A DNA stretch of 64,000 nt from Trichosphaerium sp. ATCC 40318 (Eukaryota; Discosea; Flabellinia; Trichosidae). This document shows positions 11,101 to 21,228 of the stretch, one piece after another. The stretch is taken from positions 124,001 to 188,000 of the forward strand of contig JALMLS010000149.1 of the NCBI GenBank assembly GCA_038496445.1. The letters run 5' to 3'. The notes beneath the pieces are model-generated. The model made no database searches. It worked only from the letters and a program-made list of their open reading frames with translations, and was not told the origin of the DNA. The first letter of the stretch is position 1, and each line of letters opens with the position of its first letter. Made by a program: the position numbers and the translations under genes.

Positions 11101-11385
11101 AGTTGATATGTGTGAAGTTAGTTTAAAGGATGCTATTAATATTGATAATGTTGGATTGTTCCTTACTCTTGCAGATCAACATCAAGTACGCCTTTCGGCT
11201 TCTTTTTTTTTCTTATTTTGTTTTTCAAGGCAAAACAATTGTTTCATTACTGTGTTGGTATTGCAGCTATGAAATGGGATGTTGTGAAAGCATCAAAAGA
11301 TTGGAAACGTCAAGTACCAGAAGATGTAAGAGATACTGTGTACAAGATGCACAAGTTCCTTAAAAAGTATGCTCACTTCAGTTGA
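8101..11385 (+). CDS. Armadillo-repeat protein with two BTB/POZ domains
   Basis: A many-exon gene starts MNWQRVK, with its first intron after seven codons. The N-terminal half carries armadillo helices (LLSSSNKQLRWAAAHTVRVL; EGAIAVLVSLLKNASA; DGAIDLLLKLLVC). Then come two BTB domains. The first is MEMFSDFTVKTAGGDIFLHK with ALEWLYTG-like features. The second is EHSDVSFDVAGKIVHTHKIV, then YFRSMFQSGMME and LVHYIYTDKFE. The second BTB is followed by a BACK-like helical region (TANAYDLPRLVDMCE) and ends KKYAHFS at TGA 11383-11385. The architecture resembles plant ARIA/ABAP1 and animal ABTB-type substrate adaptors of cullin-3 ubiquitin ligases. Cullin-3 partnership is inferred from BTB biology. Exon edges in the armadillo part are the least certain. 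Confidence 0.85.
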
Positions 11386-11690
11386 TGAAAAATGAAAAAA
11401 AAAGAAACGAAAAAAAAAAAAAAGTGTACGCTGTGTGCGGAGGAAAAAATTCTTGTCACGACGGTCAAGTAATAACTAAAAATGTAAAATACATAACACA
11501 TATTCGTCTTTAATCTATGACATATTTTTTCGTTGGTAATGATCAAAAATGTTCGCTACCAAGCTTCTCCAAGTGATCCTTTCGGCAACTTATTGTATGA
11601 TTTTATCAATGACATCGCAGCATCAAAAAGATGCTTTTTTTCTGAGCCTATTTGCAAATGTTAACTCGAACCTTATGATTTTTAGTTCAA
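11386..11690. other. Convergent intergenic region
   Basis: This 305-bp gap between the ARM-BTB stop and the methyltransferase-like gene stop contains A-rich runs. A 70-residue ORF on the plus strand (from about 11549) shows no recognisable feature and looks like chance. Confidence 0.4.
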
Positions 11691-12828
11691 TCACGTGCTC
11701 AGTAACATTGTCCACGTGTCAAAAGTTTTTTGTGTATACAAGTGTGGAAACAACGATTTGATTTCTTGAGGGAAAGACAGGCCAGGGTCATTGACATCAT
11801 GAAGCACTATTAAATCTGCGTGTTCACGGTACCGGGCTACATCCACAATACGTCTTGACATTGGCATATTGTCAATAAGAACTACAGACCTGAAAAAATG
11901 TAAGCTCAAGTACCGTATCAAACTACAAAAAAACGGGAACTTTCCATCGTGGTTGTAAAGGTAGTGCATCCCATTTTGAAGCATCAACCTAAATGATTTT
12001 ATTTAATTAACCACGTGGGACAAACCAACCTTGCACTCTTTGTTCGGATCGAAACATCCTATTTCATTCTCGAAAGCGTCTATAAAGTGCACCATGAATG
12101 AACTACCAAAGAACTACGGAACAACATTAGTAATGCCAGCACATTTAAAAAAGGTAAAACAAAAAAATCTGTTTTCTCACTTCTTTCCATAAATGTATCA
12201 TACGTTTATTAGATACAGCTGATATAAACATCCTCTTTGGATCACGGAAAGATGTTAATTCAAGCAACATACCAGTAGATGATCTAGTAGAGCAAAGTTC
12301 AAGTATGGGTCCTCAAAAGCAAATTTAGCAAAAAACTAAAAACGTTGACAGAAGTTACCTTTTGTTGCTTGCACGGCCGCTATCAGAACCTAGATCGAGT
12401 TATGCCAGCCTATACCAATGACACCATTAATGCTTGGATTCGTACTGGTAAAAATGTAACATCTGGTCGCATGCCACCTGTCACGTGAGTTACAAAAAAA
12501 AACCCAACAATCTCAAGCTGGCAAAACTTTATACGCACCAGATACTTCTATAAAAAGCTTCACATCATCCAAGTATTTTGTTAATGATGTCTTTTCGTTG
12601 ACACGGACCACGTGGTTATCTTCTTTACAAAAACCTTTAAATTACGCGAAATATAAACCTCGTCGCACGTTGAAAGCTGTTAAGCGCTTTTTCGTTTGTA
12701 CTGTGCCATACTATCTGGAACAACCTTCTTATTCGTTTAATATGTTAAAATACAGCATATACCCACCATAGCGATGACGAAAACACCAGAATACAAACAA
12801 ATAAAAGAGCTACAGTCCTTTGTTTCAT
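11691..12828 (-). CDS. Membrane-anchored class I methyltransferase-like protein
   Basis: The gene is broken into at least nine exons, most under 120 nt, so it is easily missed. It starts MKQRTVALLFVCILVFSSS, a signal anchor. Recovered pieces join in frame: RRDNHVVRVNEKTSLTKYLD, GGMRPDVTFLPVLIAAVQAT, then GPILELCSTRSSTGMLLELT (a glycine-poor version of the SAM-binding motif I loop), DAFENEIGCFDPN, a SVVLIDNMPMSRRIVDVARY block and HADLIVLHDVNDPG near the end. The 'elevated Asp, R-R, D-L-I-V-x-H-D' arrangement is typical of Methyltransf_24 and cephalosporin-hydroxylase-like Rossmann domains. Substrate unknown. It is head-to-head with the unknown gene at about 13.4 kb. Motif I is weak, so it could be a non-enzymatic relative. 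Confidence 0.55.
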
Positions 12829-13406
12829 ATTTGGGCCGAGGTAAAATAACTTAAAACAGCTGGTTTAAGTTTTTGTCATCTTTGGGCTTGTTCGTTGCTA
12901 ACTGACTGAGCTATTTCCGTTCACTGTTTTTTCCATAGTGAATGCAATCATGTGCGAGAACAAGCCAACGAAAAAGCACGTGGCGACTGATAAAACTTCG
13001 TTTGCTCATTTTTTGCAGTTTAAAGATAGTACTCTCTTTCGCAAATTACACCTTTTAACTAGCATCAATCGTAAAAATTCTAATACATTTCCATTTCTTT
13101 GTGCGTTAAAACCTCCGTATTTGTACCGAAAAACAATTCACTTTTCTGGCCGTGGTAATTATCGTTACTGCTCCGTTTTGGTTTATAGTAACTACTGCAA
13201 TGTATACTACACTAATGTGCGGCCTTCAGCGTTGTAACGGACGTCGCAATTATTTGTTCCGAAAAAAAGCGAGTTTTCACAGCCGGGTTGTTGGTACAAA
13301 TTATTTATGCGAAGTTGAAGTTCGTGTTATTAGCGCAACATCAACACCTGGTTTTTTTTTTCGCCAACAGCGTGACGTGTACGCTTTATCCAAAAAGGTA
13401 TTTATA
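12829..13406 (+). other. Upstream region of the 13.4-kb gene with open but unsupported reading frames
   Basis: Plus-strand frames at 12938-13237 (99 codons) and 13152-13406 (the in-frame extension of the next gene) are open. The extension begins MVIIVTAPFWFIVTTAMYTT, a hydrophobic helix, and contains many Cys and Arg. It could be an N-terminal membrane anchor or an unrecognised intron-containing leader. I cannot choose, so the next CDS is started at the internal ATG. Confidence 0.3.
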
Positions 13407-14060
13407 ATGGGTGAACGAGACCATAAAAGAGAACTTTTGAAAGCATTCTTTATTGCAAGAAATGAATGTAGGAGAACTTTTGCAAGACTTAATGTCGTCC
13501 ATAACCAAATATTGAGGAATGATTACGACTCTAATAATACAGAAGAGCGTGAGGAGATTAGAGCTGTTAAAAATATAATAGCAGCACGTGCAATAGCAGA
13601 TATGAGAATGGCAGAATCGAATGCTAACTATGATGGAACAAGATCAAATACAAATTTCTTTGGTTTTAATGCTTATGCTATAGCACAAGATCAAAGGGTT
13701 GATGAACATAAAATGCGTGGATGCTTTACTATAAATAGTGGTAAAGATATCGACGTATCGAGTCCGTCAAATGGATCCATTGAAAGCGATGATACATCAT
13801 CAAATGATGACCTTGAACATTCTGACATTGACGGAAAAAAGGAGACTACTGAAACTACAAGAGACATAACAGACAATGAGTATAGAGAATTTGAACATAC
13901 GAGGTTACAAACGGCAGTTCCCATTACAGAAAAAACAACAATTGATGAGCTACCTTACTCTATTCATTTGACGGCGCCTTATTACTTAGATTGGGATACT
14001 AACAATACACAAATGACAGATGTAATTACACCAGATGATGTAATGTTCTTGTTAGAATAG
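13407..14060 (+). CDS. Unknown acidic protein, intronless
   Basis: An uninterrupted frame runs from MGERDHKRELLKAFFIARNE to TAG at 14058-14060 (217 codons). It is unusual here because no intron is needed. The N-terminal third is helical and basic. The centre is a low-complexity Ser/Asp/Glu stretch (SSPSNGSIESDDTSSNDDLE). The C-terminal block ELPYSIHLTAPYYLDWD and then MTDVITPDDVMFLLE looks folded. The frame stays open upstream to 13152, which would add a hydrophobic leader. I do not recognise the family. The lack of introns in an intron-rich neighbourhood could mean retroposition, recent origin or a lineage-specific gene. Confidence 0.55.
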   Translation: MGERDHKRELLKAFFIARNECRRTFARLNVVHNQILRNDYDSNNTEEREEIRAVKNIIAARAIADMRMAESNANYDGTRSNTNFFGFNAYAIAQDQRVDEHKMRGCFTINSGKDIDVSSPSNGSIESDDTSSNDDLEHSDIDGKKETTETTRDITDNEYREFEHTRLQTAVPITEKTTIDELPYSIHLTAPYYLDWDTNNTQMTDVITPDDVMFLLE

Positions 14061-14320
14061 TAAGACGTCACGTATTACGTCTATTGAGTGACCATCAAAA
14101 AATAATAATTTTAGTGCTTTGTAAACATGGACACTTTCGTTTTTCTTTTTTTTGTGAAACAAGTGTTTTTTGAAAAAGAAATTAAGTTTCTTGCTCGTCT
14201 TTGTTGTTAGCAACATAGTTTTATTAGAAATCTGACATATTTTTACACAAGGTTTAAAGGATATGCTATCTTGGCATCACACCAGTGCGTAAAAAATAAT
14301 TTTGACGGTTTAAAATTGTA

Positions 14321-15541
14321 CTATGTTTCTTTGTTTTGTTGTTCTTCTTCTTGGTCTTGTTTTACAGTATGATGTTCGTTATTTTCTTTTTCATCAGTGT
14401 CCATCAAATCACTTTCCTTTGGGTCTTCCACACGAGGTTTTTTAACTAGCCTCTAAACATAAAACAATGAGAAAACATTCGAAAGGTGAAACGCAAAAAG
14501 ACAAATTCCTACTGTATACCCACCTTGCGTTTTGGAACGTATTTTTCTAGAACAGAAGCCCAATCACCTGTTTCAGCTACTTCATTCATAATTTGAAATA
14601 CTATACAACGAACTCTTAGAAAGCCTTTCTTCACTGAAAAAAAACTCGTCTTTGAAAAAAAAAAAAAGAACAAAAACGACGTTGTAACTATGTACTTACC
14701 GTGATTGACATTTAATGATTTACCATCAACATTACCTATATATTGCGGAATAGGTAATTTGACACTTTTTATACCAAGTTTTGTAGCTCGTTTAAATGAT
14801 AAACCCTAACCAAAAAAAACTTAATGTAAGAAACAATTTCTTCAATGCAAAAAAAAAAGAACACTGTTCTTTTGCTACCTTTAAGTGGTTATGATCTACA
14901 ATACCGCCAATGACATATACTTTATCCTTTTCTATTGTTGTAAGTACATCCTCTGCCTCTGGAGATAAGTATATTATTTTATCTACAGGCCATATTGATG
15001 ACACATTGCGTTCGTCTTTGAAAATCTTTCAAATCTGTTAGTGCTTTTGAAAGGCTTCGTTTTACTCTCAATGTACCTTCCATGAATCCCAATTATGCCT
15101 GGCCATTGCTGCGTGCATAGTTGGGTTTAATCCAACAATGTGTAGCTTTACACGGTACTCGCGCTTGCGTAAATAGGCGAATATGTGCATCAGTTGGTTG
15201 GATAAACCCCTTATTTCCTACAAACAACACTTGAGCATGTTTTGGGCGTTTTTACGCGTGTTTGTTGGTTTTAGGCGTACCTTGCCCGAAATATCATTTA
15301 CATAGGATACATCAATAGCCACGATAGGTAATTGCCAGTTTATGTCGTTTAATGCGGTTTGGTTAAAATATTTCTTACATTCCTTCTCTTTCTTCTTTAT
15401 TAACTTCTCTTCCTCTGAAACTGGTTGTTTTTCTTTTAATAGTTTGTTTTCTTTTGCACGCTTCCGTTTACGCCTCCAAAACTCCTTGCTTTTGGCACTT
15501 ATGCCTAGGTCTATAACTGGCTCGCTTTTCTCTTCAGCCAT
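14321..15541 (-). CDS. trm10: tRNA (guanine-9-N1)-methyltransferase, TRM10 family
   Basis: Six or so exons start MAEEKSEPVIDLGISAKSKE. The Lys/Arg-rich N-terminus leads into the SPOUT domain: an IVAIDVSYVND strand, then DKIIYLSPEAEDVLTTIEKD, KVYVIGGIVDHNHLKGLSFK and LPIPQYIG. The last is followed by LNVNHVKKGFLRV and GDWASVLEKYVPKRK. These are the hallmark TRM10 blocks, including the Asp of the IGG-x-VDH loop. The enzyme methylates N1 of G9 (or A9) in tRNA using SAM, in nucleus or cytosol. The tail after PKRK is acidic and Gln/Glu-rich, ending at TAG 14321-14323. The next gene upstream on the same strand is a TPR protein; TRM1 lies just beyond it. Confidence 0.92.
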
Positions 15542-15721
15542 TGCCCCTGACTTATCACAAACACTAATTTAAGTTACGACTTCAAAATCTGTTAATTTTC
15601 TAAGTACTGAGAGCCGCACTTTTAGTCTCAATGGCAAATATATTCTCGATAAATACAGTAGACTCGATTTGAGTACATTAAAAACAAAAAAACGTTTCTA
15701 AGATAAAATACAGTTCAATTC

Positions 15722-18124
15722 TTATTGTTTTGCTTTCGCCTTTGCTTCCTCCATTTCCACAAGCTCTTTGTATCTAGCTTTGAATTTCTCTGCATTTGAT
15801 CCCTCTCCAAGAGACTCAAGGCATTTAATAACAGCAAACAGAGCTTTCTTTTCGCTCTTTAAAGCACGTAACTTTGTACAAATATCGACGTACTGAAGGT
15901 AATAAGGCAAAGCCTTAAAAAATTTACCTTTACCACAATACTTTAAGAAGAGTATTAGTGCTTAAGATTTTGAGACGTATCATGAACGTACAGCAGTACC
16001 AATATTCGACGCTACCTCGCCATGTAACATAGTAAGTTTAGGCATCGTTCTACATAACTTTTTAGCCACTTGAAAGTACGATAACGCCTAAACAAATAAG
16101 TTAGTTTCAATCAAGAAAAAAATGAGAAAAAAACCCTGACAACACCTTTTTGAAATCTTGAAGGTGCATATAGATCGTCCCTACTTCGCAACAAGATCCT
16201 ATGCCAAGTATTATATCACCTTGTTGCCTAGATTGAACTACCTAAAGACAAAAATGTTACAAAAAGGCTCGATGGTCTTCATCATGGGTAAATCGTACTT
16301 GCTGTTGAACAGTTTCCAACAAAGAAAAGATTGTATAGTAAGTCTCGTAATATCCAACCTTGTCACCAATAGATATAGCTAATTCTGCTGCCGCTCTCAA
16401 TTGCTCTGTACACTTTGATACGCGACCCTTAACAAAAAGTAAGCACTAAGAGGGACAAACAAACTAATAGGTTCCAGTCTTTGTTTTTGTTGAATAGCTA
16501 ATTACGTACTTGGTCTTTAAATGCAGAAGCCTTTGCTAATAATGTTTTAATCGTGGCTGCTACTTTAGGATTTTTAATCTGAGGTTGCTTAGAATAACCA
16601 AGTTCCACCTTGACAGCATTTGTAATCAGAATCTGTGCTGCTTGAGATGCGATTTGTCGCATTTCAGGCTCGTTTGGCATCACTGCTATACCTCTCATTG
16701 CGCATTCAATTGCACAATGGTAACGTCCTAGTGCAAGCAATAGTTTACTTTTATCTTGATAAACCTTTGCTACCACAAGTAAGCAAAGAATCGGTAAAAT
16801 GGAGGACGTCATCAACCGTGTATCCTCAAAAAAAGAAAGCAACACAATTATATTGTGTAATACCTTGTTTTGCGTTTAACCGTAGTGATGTATCATAATC
16901 TCGTAGGGCAAGGTATGTTTCATTTTGAAAAGCGTATATCCGCCCTCTAAGAAACAGGCTATTAACACAAACACAAAAATGCTACAACACTGTTTCGATT
17001 GTAAATGAGTGGTACCTATGATGATATAGTTGCGCAGTTCTTGGTGAAAGCTCAATAGCCTTACATGCAAGCTCTATAGCATGCAAATATAATTTATTTC
17101 TAAAGAAAGATTGTTGAGAGGGATGGAAGTCAAAAAAAAAAAAGAAACTGTAAAAAACGTACTGGCACGCTTGGTCGTATTCTTTTTGGAGTGATAATAC
17201 CTTCTTTACATCAGAAACTTTTTTTTCTGGAGGTGGATCATGTGTTAAACGGTAATTTTCAGCCTCAAGTGCAGCTTCTAAGCAGATAGTACCACACCCT
17301 GTAGAAAGAGGAATTAATAATTTGACATTTTTTAAGGTACTCCTACAAAAAAGAGTCATACCTTGTCCTATAATTACTAGACCAATAACAGAAGTAAGAC
17401 CAAGCTCTGGTCTATCAAAGTACCTTATAAGAAAAATATTAGATGAGGAAAGGATCAAAGGAAGAACGAGAAGCGAAGAAAACCCGAAAAGTTGTTCTGA
17501 CCAAATGTCTTTTTTTTTTGACATTTTGACACATTTTGTTTGTACTTTGTCATGTCTGTTGGTATCTTCTTTATATTATCCATCATAGCGAAGAATGCTT
17601 CTTTATTCTCTGCCTGTATTTCCATTTGTTCGTATACCCTCTCAGTGTTGATTTTGGACTGTATTGCGTCTGCAACAGCTAAAAAGAGCTTTTTGCCGAC
17701 GACTATTGTGAAAACTCAGAATTTAATGTCTAAGATGAACTCGCACAGTGTTTAGTAAGGTGTTCATTGACACGTTGTACGTTTAGTAAGTTTAGTTTAT
17801 CTATAACGCCCACATGCTTTGCTTCTACTTTTAGCGCTTGTTTAAATGCGTAAACAGCTTCCTCAAAGCGACAAAGCTTTTGGCAAGCAACTGACTCTGC
17901 CAGATACGCCTGACAGTGTTACTATACGCATACTGTAGTAATAACAAGTGGCATACCTCAACTAACACGTTTTCACCTGCTGCCTGCTTACATTTCGCTG
18001 TGTTATCCAATGTTTTACTGTACAGTTTCTGTTTTAGACTTTCTGCAAGTTGTGCGTATTCATCCTGGTGTTTAAGAGATTTTTCTCGTAATGCCTCCTC
18101 TAATCGTCTTACGACGTTACTCAT
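15722..18124 (-). CDS. TPR-repeat protein, unknown role
   Basis: At least eight exons read in one direction and start MSNVVRRLEEALREKSLKHQ. TPR-like helix pairs are visible: CRFEEAVYAFKQALKVEAKH; then LYLHAIELACKAIELSPRTA; a KSKLLLALGRYHCAIECAMR block followed by GIAVMPNEPEM; and finally YLQYVDICTKLRALKSEKKA. Between them are charged helices, including EQMEIQAENKEAFFAMMDNI. The stop follows an Ala/Lys/Glu tail (EEAKAKAKQ). TPR arrays mediate protein contacts, so no specific function is claimed. Exon joins around 16.1-16.4 kb and 17.4-17.8 kb are the weakest, and two genes cannot be fully ruled out. It shares a 140-bp divergent promoter region with TRM1. Confidence 0.65.
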
Positions 18125-18264
18125 TATCACGTACGAGCGTAGGATATATTTGACCTAAAGTTGACACTTAAAAGTTCATTTTATACATTTACCATCACAA
18201 CTACAGGTACACGCTTTTCCAGCCAAATTTCGTGCAAACAGCACTATTAGACAAATGCTAGCGA

Positions 18265-20817
18265 ATGTTACGTGTAGCACGTACCTTTACTAGTCTATAC
18301 GCCTCCAGACCGACTAATTATCGCCAGTCTCGTCTTAAATACGCAATGGCAGCCAAATCACAGGCCGAAGAAGTGGATAAAGCTAATTTGACTGAAATCG
18401 AAGAGGGACAAGCTAAAATATGGATGGACTCTGCCAAAGTGTTTTATAATCCAGTTCAAGAGTTTAACCGAGATATATCGATATTAACTGCTATTACATA
18501 CTCACAACAGGAGAAAAAGCGCCGTACGTCATAATGCCAAATATTAACCGACAAAAATACTTTCGAACGCTACCATCCCAGATTTCGTTCCAATCCTCAC
18601 GACACACTCTAGTAGCTTTAAAGAATAAAGAATTTGGTGGTTTAGATATATTTGAAGCATTATCAGCAACAGGCATGTAAAAACTGCTCATAACGCTTTG
18701 GCACTAACACCCTATATTCAGGTTTGCGCTCAATACGTTACTTTAATGAAATACCGGATGTCAATGAAATTACAGTTAATGACTTGGATGAACGTGCTGT
18801 TGAAACAATCCGAAGGCATGAGCTTCTTTGACTTTTTCCCTACTTACAAAAGCCTAGGAACATCGAAGGCAATGGTATAGATACTGAAAAATGTCGTCCT
18901 AACCACAGGGACGCACGCTTGGCAATGTACGAGAACATGGGAAAGTGGAATGTCATTGATCTCGGTACGCCCATTTTCCAGCTGAAAAAAATTTAGGGTC
19001 AACTTGTTTTATTGGTTCTCCTTCTTCTTCTTATGTTTTATCTTCTCTAGATCCTTATGGTGCACCATCTATCTTTGTTGATGCAGCCGTGCAATCTGTT
19101 AGAAACGGTGGTTTGATTATGGCAACAGCAACAGACCTACCTGTACTTTGCGGTAACTTCCCTGGCACGTGTTATGGAAAGTATACCGGAAGTTCAATGA
19201 AATCACGATACTGCCATGAACAAGCTGTTCGCCTTCTACTAGGATTATTGGCAACAAGTGCCGCCAAGTACGTGCTCACTCCTTTGAAGGAGAGAAACTT
19301 GTTTTGTTTTAGATTGCAAAGCTAACACTCTGTTAGGTATCAACGTACTATTGAGCCTCTTTACTCTTTGTACATCGATTTTTATGTCCGCGTTTTTGTA
19401 CGTTGTAGAGACTCTAAACTTGGCGCAAAACTAACACCAACGTACGTCAGTGTACCTCTGTGCGAAAATCATTTGCAAAATTCAATTCTTCAGATTTCTT
19501 TGACTTCTTTCTTCATTTTTGTCAAGTTGTTATCTTTGTTTACACAAATGTGACAACAAAAAAAGAAACATAAGATTTGTATTTTGAGAAAGAGTAAACG
19601 AAAAACGACAACGTAGTTCTTTGGCATTAAGCAGAAAAAACAGATGAACTTTTTCTTAACCAGTCACTTCTTTTTCTGACATTCTTGTCTTTAGAAAAAT
19701 GGGTCTTGCTTATCAATGTCCTATTACGGATGAGTTCTATATACAACCATTAGCAACAGCTATAATGAAATCTAAGTCTGATGCAAAGATTCAAAACGCA
19801 AAGACAGTAGCACCAGCAACATCAGTAGTTGGAAGCAAGTTTAAAATAGCAGGACCGTTTTGGATCGGAAAACTTCATGACAATGACTTTACTAAAGCTG
19901 CGATTGCAAACCTCGAGTCACCTGAGTACAAGGATAAATTCAAGACACATAAACGTATGGTCGGTCTATTAACCGTAGCAAGCCACGTACGACTTTTCTT
20001 TGAAGGAACCAAAAAATGTGATATATTTTTTTGAACAAAAAAAAAATGCCTCGATGAACAACACCTTCAACCTCTTTTTTTTCTTTTCTTTCTCTTCATA
20101 ACCATATGTTTATTCTATCATAATATCACCTTATTTCATTAATCAATCAATTATATTACTAACTATCTCGTTAGGAACTTGAAAACTCGCCATTTTTTTA
20201 CTCTATTCCAAGTATTTGTAATACACTCCGTTTACAAATCCCTAAGCAAATCCTTTTTCGATCTGCTTTGGTTGCAAAGGGGTATAAAGTATCTATATCA
20301 CATGTACTACCAGATTGCGTTAAAACAGATGCACCTGCATCTGTAATTTGGGATATGTTCCGTTCTTACGTCGCTCAAAACCCTGGTATTAGACCACTTG
20401 ATAAGTTATCAAAAAATTCTCCTGCATATAAGATTTTAAGTGTTCCTCCTACGGATACTTTTGATTTCACACCAAGAGAAGACGCAGAGGTTTTGTCTAA
20501 GGACATACCTAGATTTATACCAAATCCACGTGCGCGTAATTCTGAATGCCACTTTTTTTGGATTTTTTTTCTGCTTCTGTTGGAGCTTTATTAGTGTAAC
20601 CACCTATTGCTGTCCGGAATTGTTTGATTGCGCTTTGCTAACACTAATCCTAGCTAACTGGGGACCTGGAACAAGACCAAAGGCACCTAAAAGAAAAACT
20701 CCTGATGACAAGGTAGGTCGGAACATCTCCTTTGTGTAACATACTAAAATAACCTGTTAGACTCAGAATGATGCTGAGGATACGCAACCAGCAAAGAAAC
20801 TAAAAACAAAAGAATAA
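18265..20817 (+). CDS. trm1: tRNA (guanine-26-N2)-dimethyltransferase TRM1
   Basis: About eight exons give roughly 550 residues. The N-terminus MLRVARTFTSLYASRPTNYR is Arg/Ser-rich and free of acids before the first domain, so it could act as a mitochondrial presequence, as in dual-targeted yeast Trm1. Family blocks follow in order: VFYNPVQEFNRDIS; DIFEALSATG joined to LRSIRYFNEI (SAM motif I); DLDERAVETI; YGAPSIFVDAAVQSVRNGG; the catalytic region TATDLPVLCGNFPGTCYGKY (yeast DPFG-type motif variant); GPFWIGKLHD; and SHVLPDCVKTDAP near the C-terminus. The tail is basic (KRKTPDDK, PAKKLKTKE), fitting a nuclear signal. The enzyme makes N2,N2-dimethylguanosine at position 26. Start chosen at the first ATG in frame with the presequence. 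Confidence 0.93.
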
Positions 20818-21228
20818 AAATAAAATGTTTTGCCACCTGGTTTTATAGTGACCAAAGCCTACGTAAATAATCAAAATAGATGAGCAATGAGATACTTTTA
20901 TCAGCGTCTCAAGAGTTGACGTATGTTGTGATGACAACTGTTATCTCAGAAAATAGAGCAAACTATCACTTGAAAAAGTTCTCACGTTTGTAGTAACATT
21001 GATGCGCGTGACAAAGAAATAATGTCGCCAGTAGTCATTTTGTATAAGAAAAGGAAAGATGCTTATTTGGTCAAAAGTAAACATCGGTTCAAGGCAGAAT
21101 GTGACTTTACAGTCAAAGCAATACAGGACAGTTGCAAGTTAAAGAAATGATTAAAAACAAATAAGAGGAATTGTACAAAACGACTGAGGGTTTATTATGT
21201 TCAATTTAAAATACATCGTTTCTTTAGT
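20818..21228. other. Convergent intergenic region
   Basis: This 411-bp gap lies between the TRM1 stop (+) and the major vault protein stop (-). No ORF or family motif was seen. A GTGATGA string near 20938 resembles a C box, but no paired D box at snoRNA spacing was found. Confidence 0.4.

Noticed and set aside
20930-20970. GTGATGA box suggesting a C/D snoRNA
   Set aside because: No CTGA D box at suitable spacing and no terminal stem.
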